Positions 24,257-35,504 of a DNA stretch of 64,000 nucleotides are shown here, piece by piece; the first letter of the stretch is position 1, and every line of letters begins with the position of its first letter. The stretch is taken from positions 22,192,968-22,256,967 of the forward strand of contig NC_036456.1 in NCBI RefSeq assembly GCF_002775205.1, read 5' to 3'. The position numbers and the translations under genes were made by a program. The notes beneath the pieces were generated by a model. That model ran no database searches. It had not been told where the DNA came from and saw only the letters and a program-made list of their open reading frames with translations. This DNA is from Xiphophorus maculatus (Eukaryota > Chordata > Actinopteri > Cyprinodontiformes > Poeciliidae).

Positions 24257-26144
24257 ATTGAGCAGGAAGTTTTTGTCTCTTGGGTTTTTCTTCCTCATCA
24301 TAAACAGTTCTTGGCAATAAAGTAATTTAAATAATTTATAGAGAAACAAGAAATATTAATGATAAAGATTTTAATCCAGTAAAACAGACCATACATGTGG
24401 CGTCACATGTATGGTCTTTATAATGAGCCGTTGTCCTTTAAAATGAGGCAGCTCTTAATTTAAATATTCTCACAGAATGCAGAAGAAATTAGAAACTTTG
24501 AAATCGATGTACAGTTTTCTGGTTTATTTCTTTCCAGAACCAGCTACACTAATAGGATTTGTACATCAATATAGTTTACCTGATAAAATGCCTTCATTAA
24601 TCACTAAACTCCTCTAACTATGAGAATTCACTGTTCAATAAATTGATCTGTCATATTCTTGTTTATTGAGAGAAAATGGTTTTTCTCTTCCAACACTTTC
24701 AGTCAAACAGTGCATTGTTTTGAACATTAGCATGTTTAGCATGCTAACTGATGTAGCATGTTTAGCATGCTAACTGAAGTCTGTAGAGTCTGAAGTGAAG
24801 CTCTTGTGTCTTTTGTTTTTGGCATTTCTCTGGTCAAACTGATGTGTGTAACTTCAATTATGAAAGAAAGATTTTAATTTTATTTGGGAAGTTAAAAGTG
24901 AAAAAAAAATTCAGTGTGTTCAGCGTTGCTGCTGCTGTCAGCTGCCTGCAGGCCAGGAAGAGGAGGAAGTTCATGATGCACAAAACAGAGAAAATGTAGA
25001 TGTTGGCCGTTGACTTGAAGCAGTTCATCATCAGCAGGTGGAGAGAACAGGTGAGTATTTGGCATGAAGCCGTCGGCAAGAGAATAATTACTCAACATTT
25101 TATTTTATAGGTATAGGAAAACCTTAAGAGGAAAAGGAGATGCAAAAAACTGAAAAAAGAACAGAATTTTCCTTTGAATGGGACAATTTTCAAATTCTTG
25201 CACCACTTCAGGTTAAAAGTATTAAAGGAAGAATGTTAGAAAACCTCCAGACCTGAAACCAAGGCAGATACATGTGAAATAATCTGTCCATCCTACATTA
25301 GATCCTGCCATCATTTATTATCTAAACATTGAGATACTCCAACTCCTCCAGTTGAGGCAAAGACCAACTCTTTGTTCACCATTGTTCCTGTTAAAATGGC
25401 CTCAGAGTTTTGAACCGACTTGTTTTTCTCCTGAACTCAGATTTCAAGTCATCATCATAGAAATCATAAGAAATGACAATAAATATTTAAAATGATGTTA
25501 AATGTCACTCAGGTAGGACAAAGTCTCTCTGCCTTCAGTTTGTTGCTCATCTCTGGATGAAGGTTTGAACTAGGACTTTTATTCCTGAGTGTTTGTGTAA
25601 ATGTTGCTGCTGACTTTGCATAATTCAAGAATTATGAGACATTTTATGGAACACTGCAAAAGGCAAATTTATTCTTTAAATGTTTGTTTTCTACTGGCAA
25701 GCAAAGCGATAAAACTATTTGAATATTATTTCAGTCACATCATGGTGGAAATGTTGCCTTAAAACAAGGAGACAGTGGCTCAAATTTCATCTTTCTGCAG
25801 AATCTGCATGTTCTGCCATCCAGGAAAGGATCTAACTGTTAAACAGTAAATATCACCCAGTTAAATATAAAGACATAATAAACTCACCAGCTCTGACCAC
25901 AGAAGTAACATTGGTTAATAAGCATAAATAATAAATATTCAATTCCTCTTTACTGCAACGCCAATAAAATCCTGTTGCTTTACATGACAGAAACATTCAG
26001 TCAGTGAACATCAGGTTCTAATTGTGTTTAAGCATAAAAAACTTTCCTACATTCAGGATTTATAGACTTTAACCTTATCAGTATATTTTTGTTTACACAT
26101 TTTTCTTTGCTACTGTTAAATAAACGTCTTGTTTTTAATATACT
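24257..26144. other. Intergenic, zinc-finger gene to receptor cluster
   Basis: AT-rich. It contains a perfect hairpin at 24,387-24,416. Around 24,730-24,775 a short duplication of TAGCATGTTTAGCATGCTAA occurs. On the minus strand at about 25,079-24,858 a short hydrophobic frame (NIYIFSVLCIMNFLLFLAC) could be a relic of a membrane-protein exon, but no flanking exons are visible and I do not call a gene. Confidence 0.4.
24387..24416. repeat. Perfect 13-bp inverted repeat (hairpin)
   Basis: GACCATACATGTG and CACATGTATGGTC flank a 4-base loop (GCGT). An additional A-T pair extends the stem to 14. It lies 215 bp downstream of the zinc-finger gene stop codon, past its poly(A) signal. Confidence 0.8.
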
Positions 26145-27011
26145 TCATGCATTATTCGCACAGCACAGCATGTTTTTGTCTGCTCTGTACAGAAACAGCA
26201 GTGGAACCGCCAAACTGCTGGGCAAACTGAACCAAACTACACAGGAAGCAACCAAACACCAATCACTGTAGCTCATCAGAGGTGAAACCTTTAGAGCAAA
26301 GCAGACAAAGTATCCAAAGAACAACATCCACAGTACTCCTGTTATAGTCATTATGGTTCTGAAAGCCTTTTTCTTTGAGCGGTCCACTCCGTCTCCACAC
26401 ACGTCCCCTGGCCTCGGACGGACCAGAACCCGGAGAACGGAGAAGCTGCAGAAGGAAACCACGGCAAAACTGAGGCTTGACAAGGAGAAAAGTTGGACAA
26501 AGGGGATTCCAGGGAAGTACAGGACAACCAGCACGCCCCAGCCAAGAGCGAAAACCCAGACCAGTCCAACGCAAACATTTCTGATGGTGACTCCGATTGT
26601 GTTTTTCAGCTTTAGGTAGGTAATCGGGTGGAGAACCGCCAGGTAGCGCTCCACACAGGTCAGAACATGGAACAGAATCTCCCCAACCATGGTCAGTGAT
26701 AAAATAGAGAAACCGACTACAGAGAGGCTTGGAACAGGATATCCCAACAGAAAGAAGACCAGGCCTGGTGCTTCGGTCAGCTGCATGACGGCCATGTGAT
26801 AGGTGATGACATCATAGTGGCTGACGGGCTGCTGCTGCCGCTGCCACCACCTCCGGTGACCCAAGAACAGGACCCACACGGCAAAAGGGACGATGACGAC
26901 GGCTCTGGTGATGAAGAAGGCTGTGGCGGAAATGGAAACATGGGATGCCTGGCAGTACTGGGCTTGGAGTTGATCCGAAGTGTTAGACGGGTCGGTCCAG
27001 TTAACCATCAT
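26145..27011 (-). CDS. Orphan 7TM receptor, cluster member 1 (minus strand)
   Basis: A single coding exon of 288 residues starting at tandem ATGs (MMVNWTDPSNTSDQ), preceded on this strand by a CTGCTCTGCAG acceptor, so the leader lies on an upstream exon. Seven hydrophobic segments are visible. TM3 ends CVERYLAVLHP, TM4 has VGLVW, TM5 ends SFCSFSVL, and ICL3 holds VRPRPG and DRSKKKAF. Cysteines before TM1 (AQYCQ) and in the third extracellular loop (DWCLV) are shared with the rest of the cluster. NWT and NTS are N-glycosylation sequons. It is the most divergent member besides the one at 61470 and the only one on the minus strand, so it probably marks an old head-to-head edge of the cluster. 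Likely a plasma-membrane receptor coupling to G proteins; the ligand is unknown. Confidence 0.82.
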   Translation of the reverse strand: MMVNWTDPSNTSDQLQAQYCQASHVSISATAFFITRAVVIVPFAVWVLFLGHRRWWQRQQQPVSHYDVITYHMAVMQLTEAPGLVFFLLGYPVPSLSVVGFSILSLTMVGEILFHVLTCVERYLAVLHPITYLKLKNTIGVTIRNVCVGLVWVFALGWGVLVVLYFPGIPFVQLFSLSSLSFAVVSFCSFSVLRVLVRPRPGDVCGDGVDRSKKKAFRTIMTITGVLWMLFFGYFVCFALKVSPLMSYSDWCLVASCVVWFSLPSSLAVPLLFLYRADKNMLCCANNA

Positions 27012-27711
27012 GTCAACAGTCTGTGGAAGACAAACCCTGCAGAGCAGAACACAGCAGTGGTGAAGGAGCTGGTCCCACTGAAACCATCAGAACCCAAGAG
27101 ATGCTGGTTCAATGATGGATTATGGTCAAAAACACCCAATTTTAGCCAATTAACTCATCTTAACTGGCTAAAATTAACATTAGTTGATGTCACTGAATAA
27201 ATGTTTTGTGTTCGATTTGTAATGATTGAAATGCCAATTTATTATTGGGTGGAAGTTTATTACGTTTTAAATTAATATATTGACATGAATCAGTATTGAT
27301 TCCTTATAAAGGAATTTTAATTCCTTTATATTGAATTAATATTCAATATAAAATCAACAAAATGTAGATGTTGAATCTACATTGATATAATATCAGTTAT
27401 GGTTGAAAACGTTGACGCAACATGGAAGTCACCGACCACTTTCCACAGAATTTAAATGTCAGGCTTCAACATGAGTTCAATATTTCTAACAATATTTCAA
27501 CGTTGATTGACTCATATTTTGAACATGCAGATGTTCTTAAATTTAGATTTGATCCATGTTTTGTATTCATTCATAACCCAATCAGACAGTAGCGGAGGAA
27601 AATTAAATACTTTTGGAAATCTTATAAAATCTTAGAAACCATCAGTACATGTCACAACTGGAATACAATAAATAGAAATTAAATTCTGACTATAAACCAT
27701 GGAAGACCTAC

Positions 27712-27790
27712 CTGATGAGTATTTCTGATTGTTTTAGGTCTATGCGTTCTCACTGCTGCTCTGCTTTAAACCCAAAGGCTCAAAGACCTT
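27712..27790 (-). promoter_or_regulatory. Probable non-coding first exon of receptor 1
   Basis: On the minus strand the sequence ...ACTCATCAG|GTAGGT ends with a strong splice donor at 27,711. This resembles the CTGATCAG|GT exon ends upstream of plus-strand cluster members, and the coding exon has a matching acceptor. The 5' limit is a guess. Confidence 0.45.
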
Positions 27791-28857
27791 CATCATTTTA
27801 TACGGAATGTTTTACGGAGGTGAAATGAGGACATTCTGGTTGTTTGCATGTTTACTTTAACAAAACAGACACTGACTTGATTATGTTCTTCACGGTAAAT
27901 TGCAGCAGGCAAATGAGAGTCGGATCAGCTGCAGAGGACTGGACGTCCAGGACACCAGGATATTTGTTTCTGTTTCTCTAAAGCAACAATTATGATAGTT
28001 ATAAAGTTTTATGAGTATTTATTTGTCTGAAGCTAATTTAAACATTCAAAGCATGTTTATATAGGATACAGTGATCTTTGAGTCCTGTTGTTGACGTAGT
28101 GAACTCTTCCAGTTGTGTCATGTTGGTGAATTGTGGAGGACATTTAGAGAATTAGGGTTTCAACCTGTTGTCACTCAGAATCTCAGATTAACAGTTGTTT
28201 AATCCGAAAGAGAAATGTGATTAAAATCCCATCATTATTCTAAATAAGAGGAAACAATCTTTAGAAATATGAAAATTATTTTAAAAATATAAAATTTATA
28301 AAGAGATTTAGTCGGTTTATAAAAAAAGCTAAATTAATTCGACGATGATGCAAAGAAATTTGATTTATGAATAATAAATGATGAATATTATCTTACTATA
28401 CATGAGGATGACTCCTTCAGCTCACATCCACACACCAGTGGAGATAAACGTCTCACACACACACACCTACACACACAGACACACCCACACACACACACGC
28501 CATCATAGCTCCGCCCACTTTCATTCATGCTCAGCCTGGTGGAGTTTCAGGATCTCAGAGGAAAAATGTCCTGAAAGGTGGAAATGTTCTCAGATTGATA
28601 ATGAAGAATTGATTCATCGATTTATTATTAAATCTTTTAAATTTGCAGAATCTTCTAGATGTTGAGGTGAAGTTTTTTAAAATAATCCTTCATAATGAAA
28701 CAGACCCACAGCATGATGGGGCCGAGCCCGGCATCACCGTGGCAACGACCGCAGAGCCACAGGAGCAGAAGAAGAAGAGGCGGTCCTAAAGTAGAAGAAG
28801 AAGAAGAAAGGATCTGTATTTAGGAAAAAATAATAAGTAACAGATTATATTTTTTTG
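27791..28857. other. Intergenic with CA-rich repeat
   Basis: AT-rich with an imperfect (AC)n run at about 28,453-28,500 and GAAGAA runs near 28,780-28,810. No gene seen. Confidence 0.5.
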
Positions 28858-29012
28858 TAGCCAAAATCACTTTTGGTAAAAATATTACTTAGGGCATTAT
28901 TTTTGGATGGTCACCATTTTATTTTCAGCATAATAAATATTTATTATGTGGAAAATAAAATCGGGACCTTCCAAAACTAATCCCTTAAGTAAAATTTTTT
29001 TTACAAAAAAAT
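28858..29012. mobile_element. Foldback element (probable MITE)
   Basis: The stretch reads almost the same on both strands about a centre near 28,938 (CATAATAAATATTTATTATG). Outer arms pair GGCATTATTTTTGGA-like and TCCAAAACTAATCCC-like sequences with mismatches. It has no coding capacity. Confidence 0.5.
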
Positions 29013-29029
29013 CAGCCACGTGAGCGATT

Positions 29030-29130
29030 GGTGACCTGTAAAGTGTGTACCCTTCCTCTTGCCCTTTGACCCCTGGAGATGGGGACCAACACCCTCTGAA
29101 CCTGAAGTGTGCTAGATAAAGTAGGGATGA
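29030..29130 (+). mobile_element. L2-type LINE 3' end fragment
   Basis: The series GGTGACCTGTAAAGTGTGTA, CCCTTCCTCTTGCCC and CTGGAGATGGGGACCA follows the 3' end consensus phrase order of common fish L2/Maui-like LINEs. It is diverged and ends in an A-rich tail (GAAAATAAAAAT). Confidence 0.55.
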
Positions 29131-29384
29131 AAATAAAAATCACTTTTGTTAAAAGTGATTTACTCTGCTGCCAGCTGGAGAGGAACTGCTTTAGAGTTTA
29201 CCACAAAATATTAAGACGTCTGAAATAATGTAATAAAAACAGGCATAAAAACCTGTAAATTGGAGGCCAGGTGAATAGCACTATTCCTAGTTTATTCCCA
29301 ATATAGCTTTAGAATAATATAGAGAAACAGTGATGTATATATAAATCACTGTTTATATATATGTATATCTATATCTATATATAG

Positions 29385-29565
<181 letters not shown>

Positions 29566-29634
29566 GTAGCTGGCATACATAACATTAGCAGCTGGCATAC
29601 ATACATTGTGTATGTTATGCATACACAAAAATGC

Positions 29635-30127
29635 ATAACATGCCGGCTCAGACGTCGCCCGGCCAAACAAGGTCTGCGTCAGGTGTTGGGGAACCAGAGC
29701 ACCTTGATGACAAATGGGCTACTGGAACAGAGAGAGAGATGAAAATGTGAATCTGTTGGAATGCTACTACTCAAGTAACCCTAATCAGAGAGGTTACATG
29801 CAAAGACTGGTGAAGGAATGGTTACTTCGACATCCCCAGTCAACACTAAGCGCTAAACAACTAGTAGCTCAGTGTTCCAACATCCGCAAACGGCAACTGC
29901 TATCACAACTTGAGATTGACGAGATACAACACAAATGCTACGGCAAAAAGGAGGAACCTGGATGTCAGAACTGTGGGGACTTAACTACAAGTCCCCACCC
30001 AGTCAGGGGATACACGGCCCCATCGAGCGAATCAGAGCTGAACGAGACGGCTGCTGACCTGAGAGAGAAAATCATGACCCGAATGACAACCAGACCTCCT
30101 CGGCGCCTTAAGCTAAAGCTCCCCTAA
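29635..30127 (+). mobile_element. LINE open-reading-frame fragment
   Basis: A 137-codon frame at 29714-30127 reads NLLECYYSSNPNQRGYMQR, LVKEWLLRHPQS and QCSNIRKRQLLSQLEIDEI. I recall this as the N-terminal region of reverse-transcriptase proteins of fish non-LTR retrotransposons, but cannot name the clade with certainty. No reverse-transcriptase core follows, so it is a fragment. It stops where the duplicated block beginning at about 30,107 starts, so the last codons come from different DNA. Confidence 0.5.
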
Positions 30128-30638
30128 AACTGGGTTAGAATCGCCACTAGTGACTTCACATGAAAACTGGCCCTGAATTAACCAGTCAGATTAAAAGTTC
30201 ATAACCCACACTGCCAGCAGGTGGCAGTATTATCTTGTAGGAATAACTCAAAACAGTCCAAACAGTTTAATGTCATTTTTTTATTTCTTTCCTTCATACA
30301 GAACCTTTCCGTCATGTTCATGTTTTAGAGCAGAGATGAAAAACACATTCGATCTGTTTTACCTCCAGTGTTTTGCACAAATGTTTATTTTTCATTTGTA
30401 TCCCCAGGATAAAGACATAAAACCTTAAGATATTAAAGTAAAAACCTTACAAAGTTTTATATTACAGCAGGAAGACTGTAAGTATTCAAGATGTCTCATG
30501 AACTGACCTGTAAATACATAATTATTGTGAGGGAATACCAAAGAAAAATTAACAGCCTGCAGTATGAGGTCATTGAGTTATAGCCCAGCGGGACATTAAA
30601 TCATGAGCTGGTTTTACAATATTTGAAAAACTTGTCCA

Positions 30639-30761
30639 TCATTGTGACACAGAAACACAAACAGGTGTAAAAGGTTTTCATCGGACGCCAGCAGACACAG
30701 TCAGCCATTTACTGAAGAGCAGCAGAAGAAGAAACACTGGGAACCAAAACCTGCTGATCAG
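30639..30761 (+). promoter_or_regulatory. Upstream element and non-coding first exon of receptor 2
   Basis: Starts with TCATTGTGACAC, found at equivalent places upstream of receptors 4, 5 and 6 and the pseudogene. The exon ends AACCTGCTGATCAG before the donor GTTCGT at 30,762. It probably splices to an acceptor at 31,113 or 31,138 just before the coding ATG. Confidence 0.6.
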
Positions 30762-31143
30762 GTTCGTGTTTTTAATCAAATCAAAATCTGTAAACCTACA
30801 TTTAAAAAACATAAAACCTGAAACAACAGAAACTGTGGTTGAGTTTGTGAATTTGGTGCATTTTTTTGTTCAAACTTGTTTGTTCATTCGGTGAAGTAAG
30901 TAAAGTTTGGTGAAGGACTCAGTTGTTGTCTTGGTAAGGTAGTGATACTTGAAAATATATTACTAAACAGTGCAGCCCCTCAGGAAGCCCCTGTTGGGTA
31001 ATTGTTTATTTTACTGTAAAATACCAAACAAATAATTGATGTAATGAGTTTCTGCTGATTGGACTGATTTCTGAAGGCATCTTTTGTCTTTTACCCTGTT
31101 TTCCTCTCCTCAGTTGTTCATTTGTCTGGTTTTCCAGGTGAAG

Positions 31144-32013
31144 ATGGCCGCCAACTCTTCCCTCCATACTCTGAGCTGTAACTTCCCACTGATCAATTTC
31201 CTCATGCCAACCATCTTAGCGCTCCTCAGCTTGATGATCCCTCTTCTGGTTTATGTCCTGGTTGTTGGTTTCCAGCGGTGGAGGAAGCAACCTTTCAGCT
31301 CTCCTTTTGCGACGTCGAGTCACATCGACATCCTGACCTACAACGTGGCGTTCATTGACCTCCTTGGTGTCTCAGGGAACTATTTTACATATTTTGGCAT
31401 GTATGCTGATCATGTGGAGGCACTGATCGTAGGATACAGCATTTTATCCGTTTCCACAATTGGACATCCGCTGCTTCAGCTCCTCACCTGCATCGAGCGC
31501 TACCTGGCTGTGGTTCATCCCATCTGCTACCTGCGCCTGAGAGGCTCAGCAGGCGTCAGGATTAGAAACATCACCATTGGTTGTGTTTGGCTGAGCTGCA
31601 TTGGTGTGTTGTCTCTGTGTGTGTGGTTGGGAGTATCGTTTCTAACTTTGTCTTCTGTGTTCCTGTTCTTCACCACCACGGCTTTCTGTTTTTGCAGTGT
31701 ATCTGTTCTCTGGGCTTTGATTCGTCCAGGGCCTGGAGAAAGGGGCGGGGACAATAGGCTTAGTAACCAATCAAAGCAGAGAGCTCTCCACACAATGGCT
31801 CTGATCACAGCAACCCTTTCACCGATGCTAATTAGCAGTCTTATTATCTCTGTAGTACAAATAGTTTCCATCCCGTACGAGTTCACGTTCTGTGTCGTAG
31901 GGAGTTTTTCAGTGTTGTTCCTTTTGCCCACCTATCTGGTTTTACCGCTGCTCTTTCTGCAGAGGGTTGGCAAACTAACAGTCTGTGGACACAAACCAAA
32001 TGAAACAGCGTGA
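31144..32013 (+). CDS. Orphan 7TM receptor, cluster member 2
   Basis: Start at ATG 31144 (MAANSSLHTLSCNF), six bases after a TTTTCCAG acceptor. Upstream in-frame codons lie across splice sites and are not used. It has 289 residues with TM1 about 20-42, TM2 60-82, TM3 96-118, ERY at 118-120, TM4 141-160, TM5 168-192, TM6 214-238, TM7 252-272. Asp72 fits D2.50 and Trp149 fits W4.50. Class-A landmarks missing are a Cys at 3.25 and in the very short ECL2, CWxP in TM6, and NPxxY in TM7 (LPTYLVLPLL instead). Cys12 and Cys250 are family-conserved and may form a disulfide. ICL3 carries IRPGPG. Its twin at 39294 differs at 22 residues. Likely a plasma-membrane G-protein-coupled receptor of unknown ligand. 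Confidence 0.83.
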   Translation: MAANSSLHTLSCNFPLINFLMPTILALLSLMIPLLVYVLVVGFQRWRKQPFSSPFATSSHIDILTYNVAFIDLLGVSGNYFTYFGMYADHVEALIVGYSILSVSTIGHPLLQLLTCIERYLAVVHPICYLRLRGSAGVRIRNITIGCVWLSCIGVLSLCVWLGVSFLTLSSVFLFFTTTAFCFCSVSVLWALIRPGPGERGGDNRLSNQSKQRALHTMALITATLSPMLISSLIISVVQIVSIPYEFTFCVVGSFSVLFLLPTYLVLPLLFLQRVGKLTVCGHKPNETA

Positions 32014-32934
32014 AGTTAGAGGGGTTTTTTTCAATGAGGTCATCCTGACATCATTGTTCTTTACTCTATATACAAGCAAACGTTTAAATTTTCTTTTGTC
32101 ATTTATTTAGAGAAAACAATTATCTGTGAAAAAAGACCAACGTCTTAAAGTGAACCAGGATTAGTTGAACATGTTGGCCTAAATATTTTGTAATTTTCTT
32201 ATTAACTTCAAAATGATATGCCAAAACTCATATTTACTTCAAAAATGTATACCTTTTGTTATATTTTTCACCCTTGGAGTTGCCATTTATTCACATGTTT
32301 CAGTCCATTCGGTACTGGAGTCTGCAGCGTAAACACAGGGAGGCTAACTTTACCTGAGTTGTCGTTTATCACATCCAGTTTGACTGGTTGAATTTTAGAT
32401 ATTGCCACACTGTGATAAAAAAGTGAGATGAATCTGGATTATTTCCCACATGAAAGAAAGAAGAGGTCACTGAGTGGGACACAACTTCCAGAGGATCTAC
32501 ATTTGTGCCCTCAACATTTCTCTCCAGAAGACTTTGACTCATTTGTACGAGCAAAACTGACAAAGGCTCCAACAGATGATCGATATATATCATATATCAT
32601 AATAAGTTAAAAAGTAAACATAGAGAAATATACGCGTTGGATTCCCTCCTGAAGCCAAAACTCCTGCTACCTGATCTCACATAAGCAGAGTGATGGGTGG
32701 AATATCCTTTGTTGTTGGATTTATTTTTATCCTAATGTTGTTTGATAGCTCTTATTGTCCACAGAACATCATGTCTGCTTTGGATTCATCATGTCTGCTT
32801 TTGATTATAGATTATAAATGTGACAGAATTTGCAAAATCCATTTGGTGTTGTGACTGGTTTTCTAATTGAATTATGACCCACAGCAGCTGTTCATCAAGG
32901 ATTTCTTATGGAATATTCAAAAATCCCTTCTCAA
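32014..32934. other. Non-coding part of the duplicated block
   Basis: Nearly the same as 40,164-41,005. Contains a 60-codon frame at 32,428-32,610, also present in the copy, which looks like a chance frame or transposase relic (YFPHERKKRSLSGTQLPEDL). No other feature. Confidence 0.45.
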
Positions 32935-33046
32935 TCATTGTGACACATTAACATAAACACTACTTTGGACTGGACTCCAGCAGGAAGCAGTCGGTTAGTG
33001 AAGAGGAGCTGAGGAAGGAGCGTTGGGACCAAACAGAGTTTATAAG
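32935..33046 (+). promoter_or_regulatory. Upstream element and first exon of the receptor pseudogene
   Basis: The conserved TCATTGTGACAC is intact at 32,935-32,946. The exon ends TTTATAAG before a GTTTGT donor at 33,047, as in functional members. The regulatory part therefore outlived the coding part. Confidence 0.5.
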
Positions 33047-33285
33047 GTTTGTGTTTGTGACACATTTGAAGTCTGTAGAGTGAAATTTGAATAACTAAAG
33101 CCACATTGTTTTGGGCCATCCAAATTTGTCATTCAGTAAATCAAAGCTTGGCCAGTTTGTTACAGACTAAAATGGATACAGTTGGTTGCCTTTAGATAGA
33201 AAACTAACATGTCTGACACTTTCTGTGGTTTTTTCAGCGGTTCATCGTCATTTTTCTTCATCTTCAGTCGCTGATGTGAACTGAG

Positions 33286-33456
33286 ATGTCCAGTAACTCT
33301 TCTTCCAACTCATCGCTCCTCTCTGGTTCTGGAAATATTGTGTTTCTAATCATCAATGGTGATCAGGAATTTCAGGCACATATAGAAACTTTATGGTGTT
33401 TTTACTCTGCATTTTTGTTCTTCATTGAAAAAAGAGGCAGATATACAACAATGTGA
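33286..33456 (+). pseudogene. Truncated 7TM receptor pseudogene
   Basis: ATG at 33286 opens a frame whose first residues, MSSNSSSNSSLLSGSG, match the Asn-Ser-Ser rich N-termini of cluster members such as the one at 58054. After that the sequence leaves the family and meets a stop at 33,454 after 56 codons. No TM2-TM7 sequence is recognisable downstream. With the intact upstream exon this is best read as a receptor gene truncated by deletion. It is also absent from copy B of the duplication. Confidence 0.6.
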
Positions 33457-34499
33457 TGAAATTTGTTGGGAATCTTAGGAATAAATAAAGTTATGAAAGC
33501 ATCAGTGTGTTAATTTTGTGTTAAATCAAATTAAACTGACATTTTGCACTGAAAATATAGGAAAATCACACGTTTATCAACAATAACTAAATTATTTTCT
33601 TGTTTAAATGCAGAAATATATGCATCAAAGCCACTGGACTGGATATACTAATGTATTTTATTTAATTAAATGATTTAATATTTAAGATGGATGTAGAAAT
33701 TACAAAGACTTAAGGTTGTGGGAGGATGTGCAGTGTGTTGCTGTTTGGGTGTTAATAGAGAAAATATACTGTAATTTATTAAAATTGTGCATTAAATTAA
33801 ATCTTGCATTGTAATTATTTTGAAAAACATATTTTCCTTTATCAACAGCTGCTTTCAAACTGGAATGTAATATTAGATCTTTTTTAAATCTTTATGATGT
33901 AAACTTAATGGGTTTTATGGGTAAAAAAGTACATTTTGCACATAAGATGAAAAACAAACTCATTTCATAAAAAGAAAGCACAAGCTTTTAATTTGAAAAA
34001 TTCAACTGTTCCTAAAGTCACATATTGATGTTTTTCTACCACAGAAGCAACTTGAGATCTCTGGTTCTCCTGACACATTCACATCCACTGTTACACCAAA
34101 AATGTTTTAATTTAACAGCATTGCTCATGATTTCTGTGTTTTGTCCTGATATTCCTTCACTTGGACATTTTTAGGTAGAGTTATTAGCTGAGCTTGTTGG
34201 AAATCTAAAGCATTTGAAAGCAATATCACATCAAATAATTGAACTGAAAGCTTTAAACATCCATCCACCAATCCTGGATCATTAAGTTTATCGTATTTGT
34301 AATTTGTTAATATGCAAAAACCCATTTAATACCCGGTCTAGTTTCTGGTGCAGATATTTTAGTAAACTTTAAACAAGTCAAACTAACTTACCAGTAACTG
34401 ACAGCTGCATAGAGAAGAGGTCATCAGATTGATTTATGGCACAGAGTGGCATTAATCATGGCTTATTGTTGAAATATTCAAAATAATGCTTATTGATTA
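33457..34499. other. Intergenic AT-rich stretch
   Basis: AT-rich. No frame, repeat or receptor remnant that I can support. Confidence 0.5.
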
Positions 34500-34614
34500 T
34501 GAGCGACAGACACACAAATCAGCACTAGAACAGGTTGATACTGAACAGGTAAGAAGAAGCTCATTTATTCAAGAGCAGCTGAAGAATCAGCACCAGAACC
34601 AAACATCTGATCAG
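34500..34614 (+). promoter_or_regulatory. Probable first exon region of receptor 3
   Basis: Ends AAACATCTGATCAG before donor GTTTGT at 34,615, closely like the ends of the other cluster first exons. The TCATTGTGACAC element is not clear here. A second exon-like piece at 35,251-35,324 (TTTCTTCAG acceptor, GAG|GTGTGT donor) may be an alternative leader exon. Confidence 0.5.
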
Positions 34615-35504
34615 GTTTGTGTTTTTACACCAACAGCAGCTGCTTGAGGAACAACTTTGCTTTAGGAAGTTACCTTTACTATGAAAAGTAACTTTAATTT
34701 CCCTGTTATAGTAACATTAGCCGATGCTTGGATGTTTGGATGTTTTCTGGGTTCTGGGACGTTTTTATATTAATCTCACTTAATTCTTTCTGTTTACTGA
34801 TGACAATTTATGTTATTGTGATGAATTAACTTAAAAGTTTGACACATTTGAACTTAAAGGAACATTTTACTTTGACTTTACTTGAAACAATTAAGTTCAG
34901 TGCTGTGATGTCGTGACCCAAGCTTCACCTGGGACAGGTCCGGTACCGACCAGGTCGCTGAGGTGGAGCAGGGCTAGAAAACTATAAACACAAGGAGAGA
35001 TTAATCCTCAGTGCTGCAGGTTCAATTCCAGCCTGATGACCTTTGCTCCATTTCCCAAATAATGGCCGCCTGAGCTTAAAGTTCCTTTATTGGTTTACTT
35101 CTGTATTTGAAGGAAACTAAATGATTTGAAGAAAACTGACTTACATTTATCAAGTTAAACCAACTTCATAAATTAAGTTGAAGTTAATTGAATTCCTTGT
35201 TACCAACGGAAGCAATTCATTTAAGTTGGTTCAACTGTTTGTTTCTTCAGTGTACCTGTGCAGAACCTGGTGACCATCTGGACGTTGGAGCAGAGAAACA
35301 TCTGGACTGGACTGAAGCAGAGAGGTGTGTGTTCAGTTTGGCCCCTGAATCCTTGAAGCCACACAACATGCAGGCTGTGCTCAAACACCAGACCCTTTAT
35401 TTGACCGGGAAACCAACACAAATAAGAAACAGTTTGGTTTTAAAAAGCTTCAGTGACGACTAACAGCTTTGGTTTTCTTTTCTTCTCAGGGTGCAGAAGT
35501 TGAG

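Noticed and set aside
24858-25098. Hydrophobic minus-strand frames that might be a membrane-protein exon
   Set aside because: Isolated, no partner exons and no recognised family; kept only as a remark.
31084-31143. Extended N-terminus for receptors 2 and 4 (20 extra residues from a TTG)
   Set aside because: The extension crosses polypyrimidine-AG splice acceptors and lacks ATG; MAANSS fits the other members.
32428-32610. 60-codon frame also present near 40,579-40,759
   Set aside because: Shared only because it lies in the duplicated block; too short and without a known domain.
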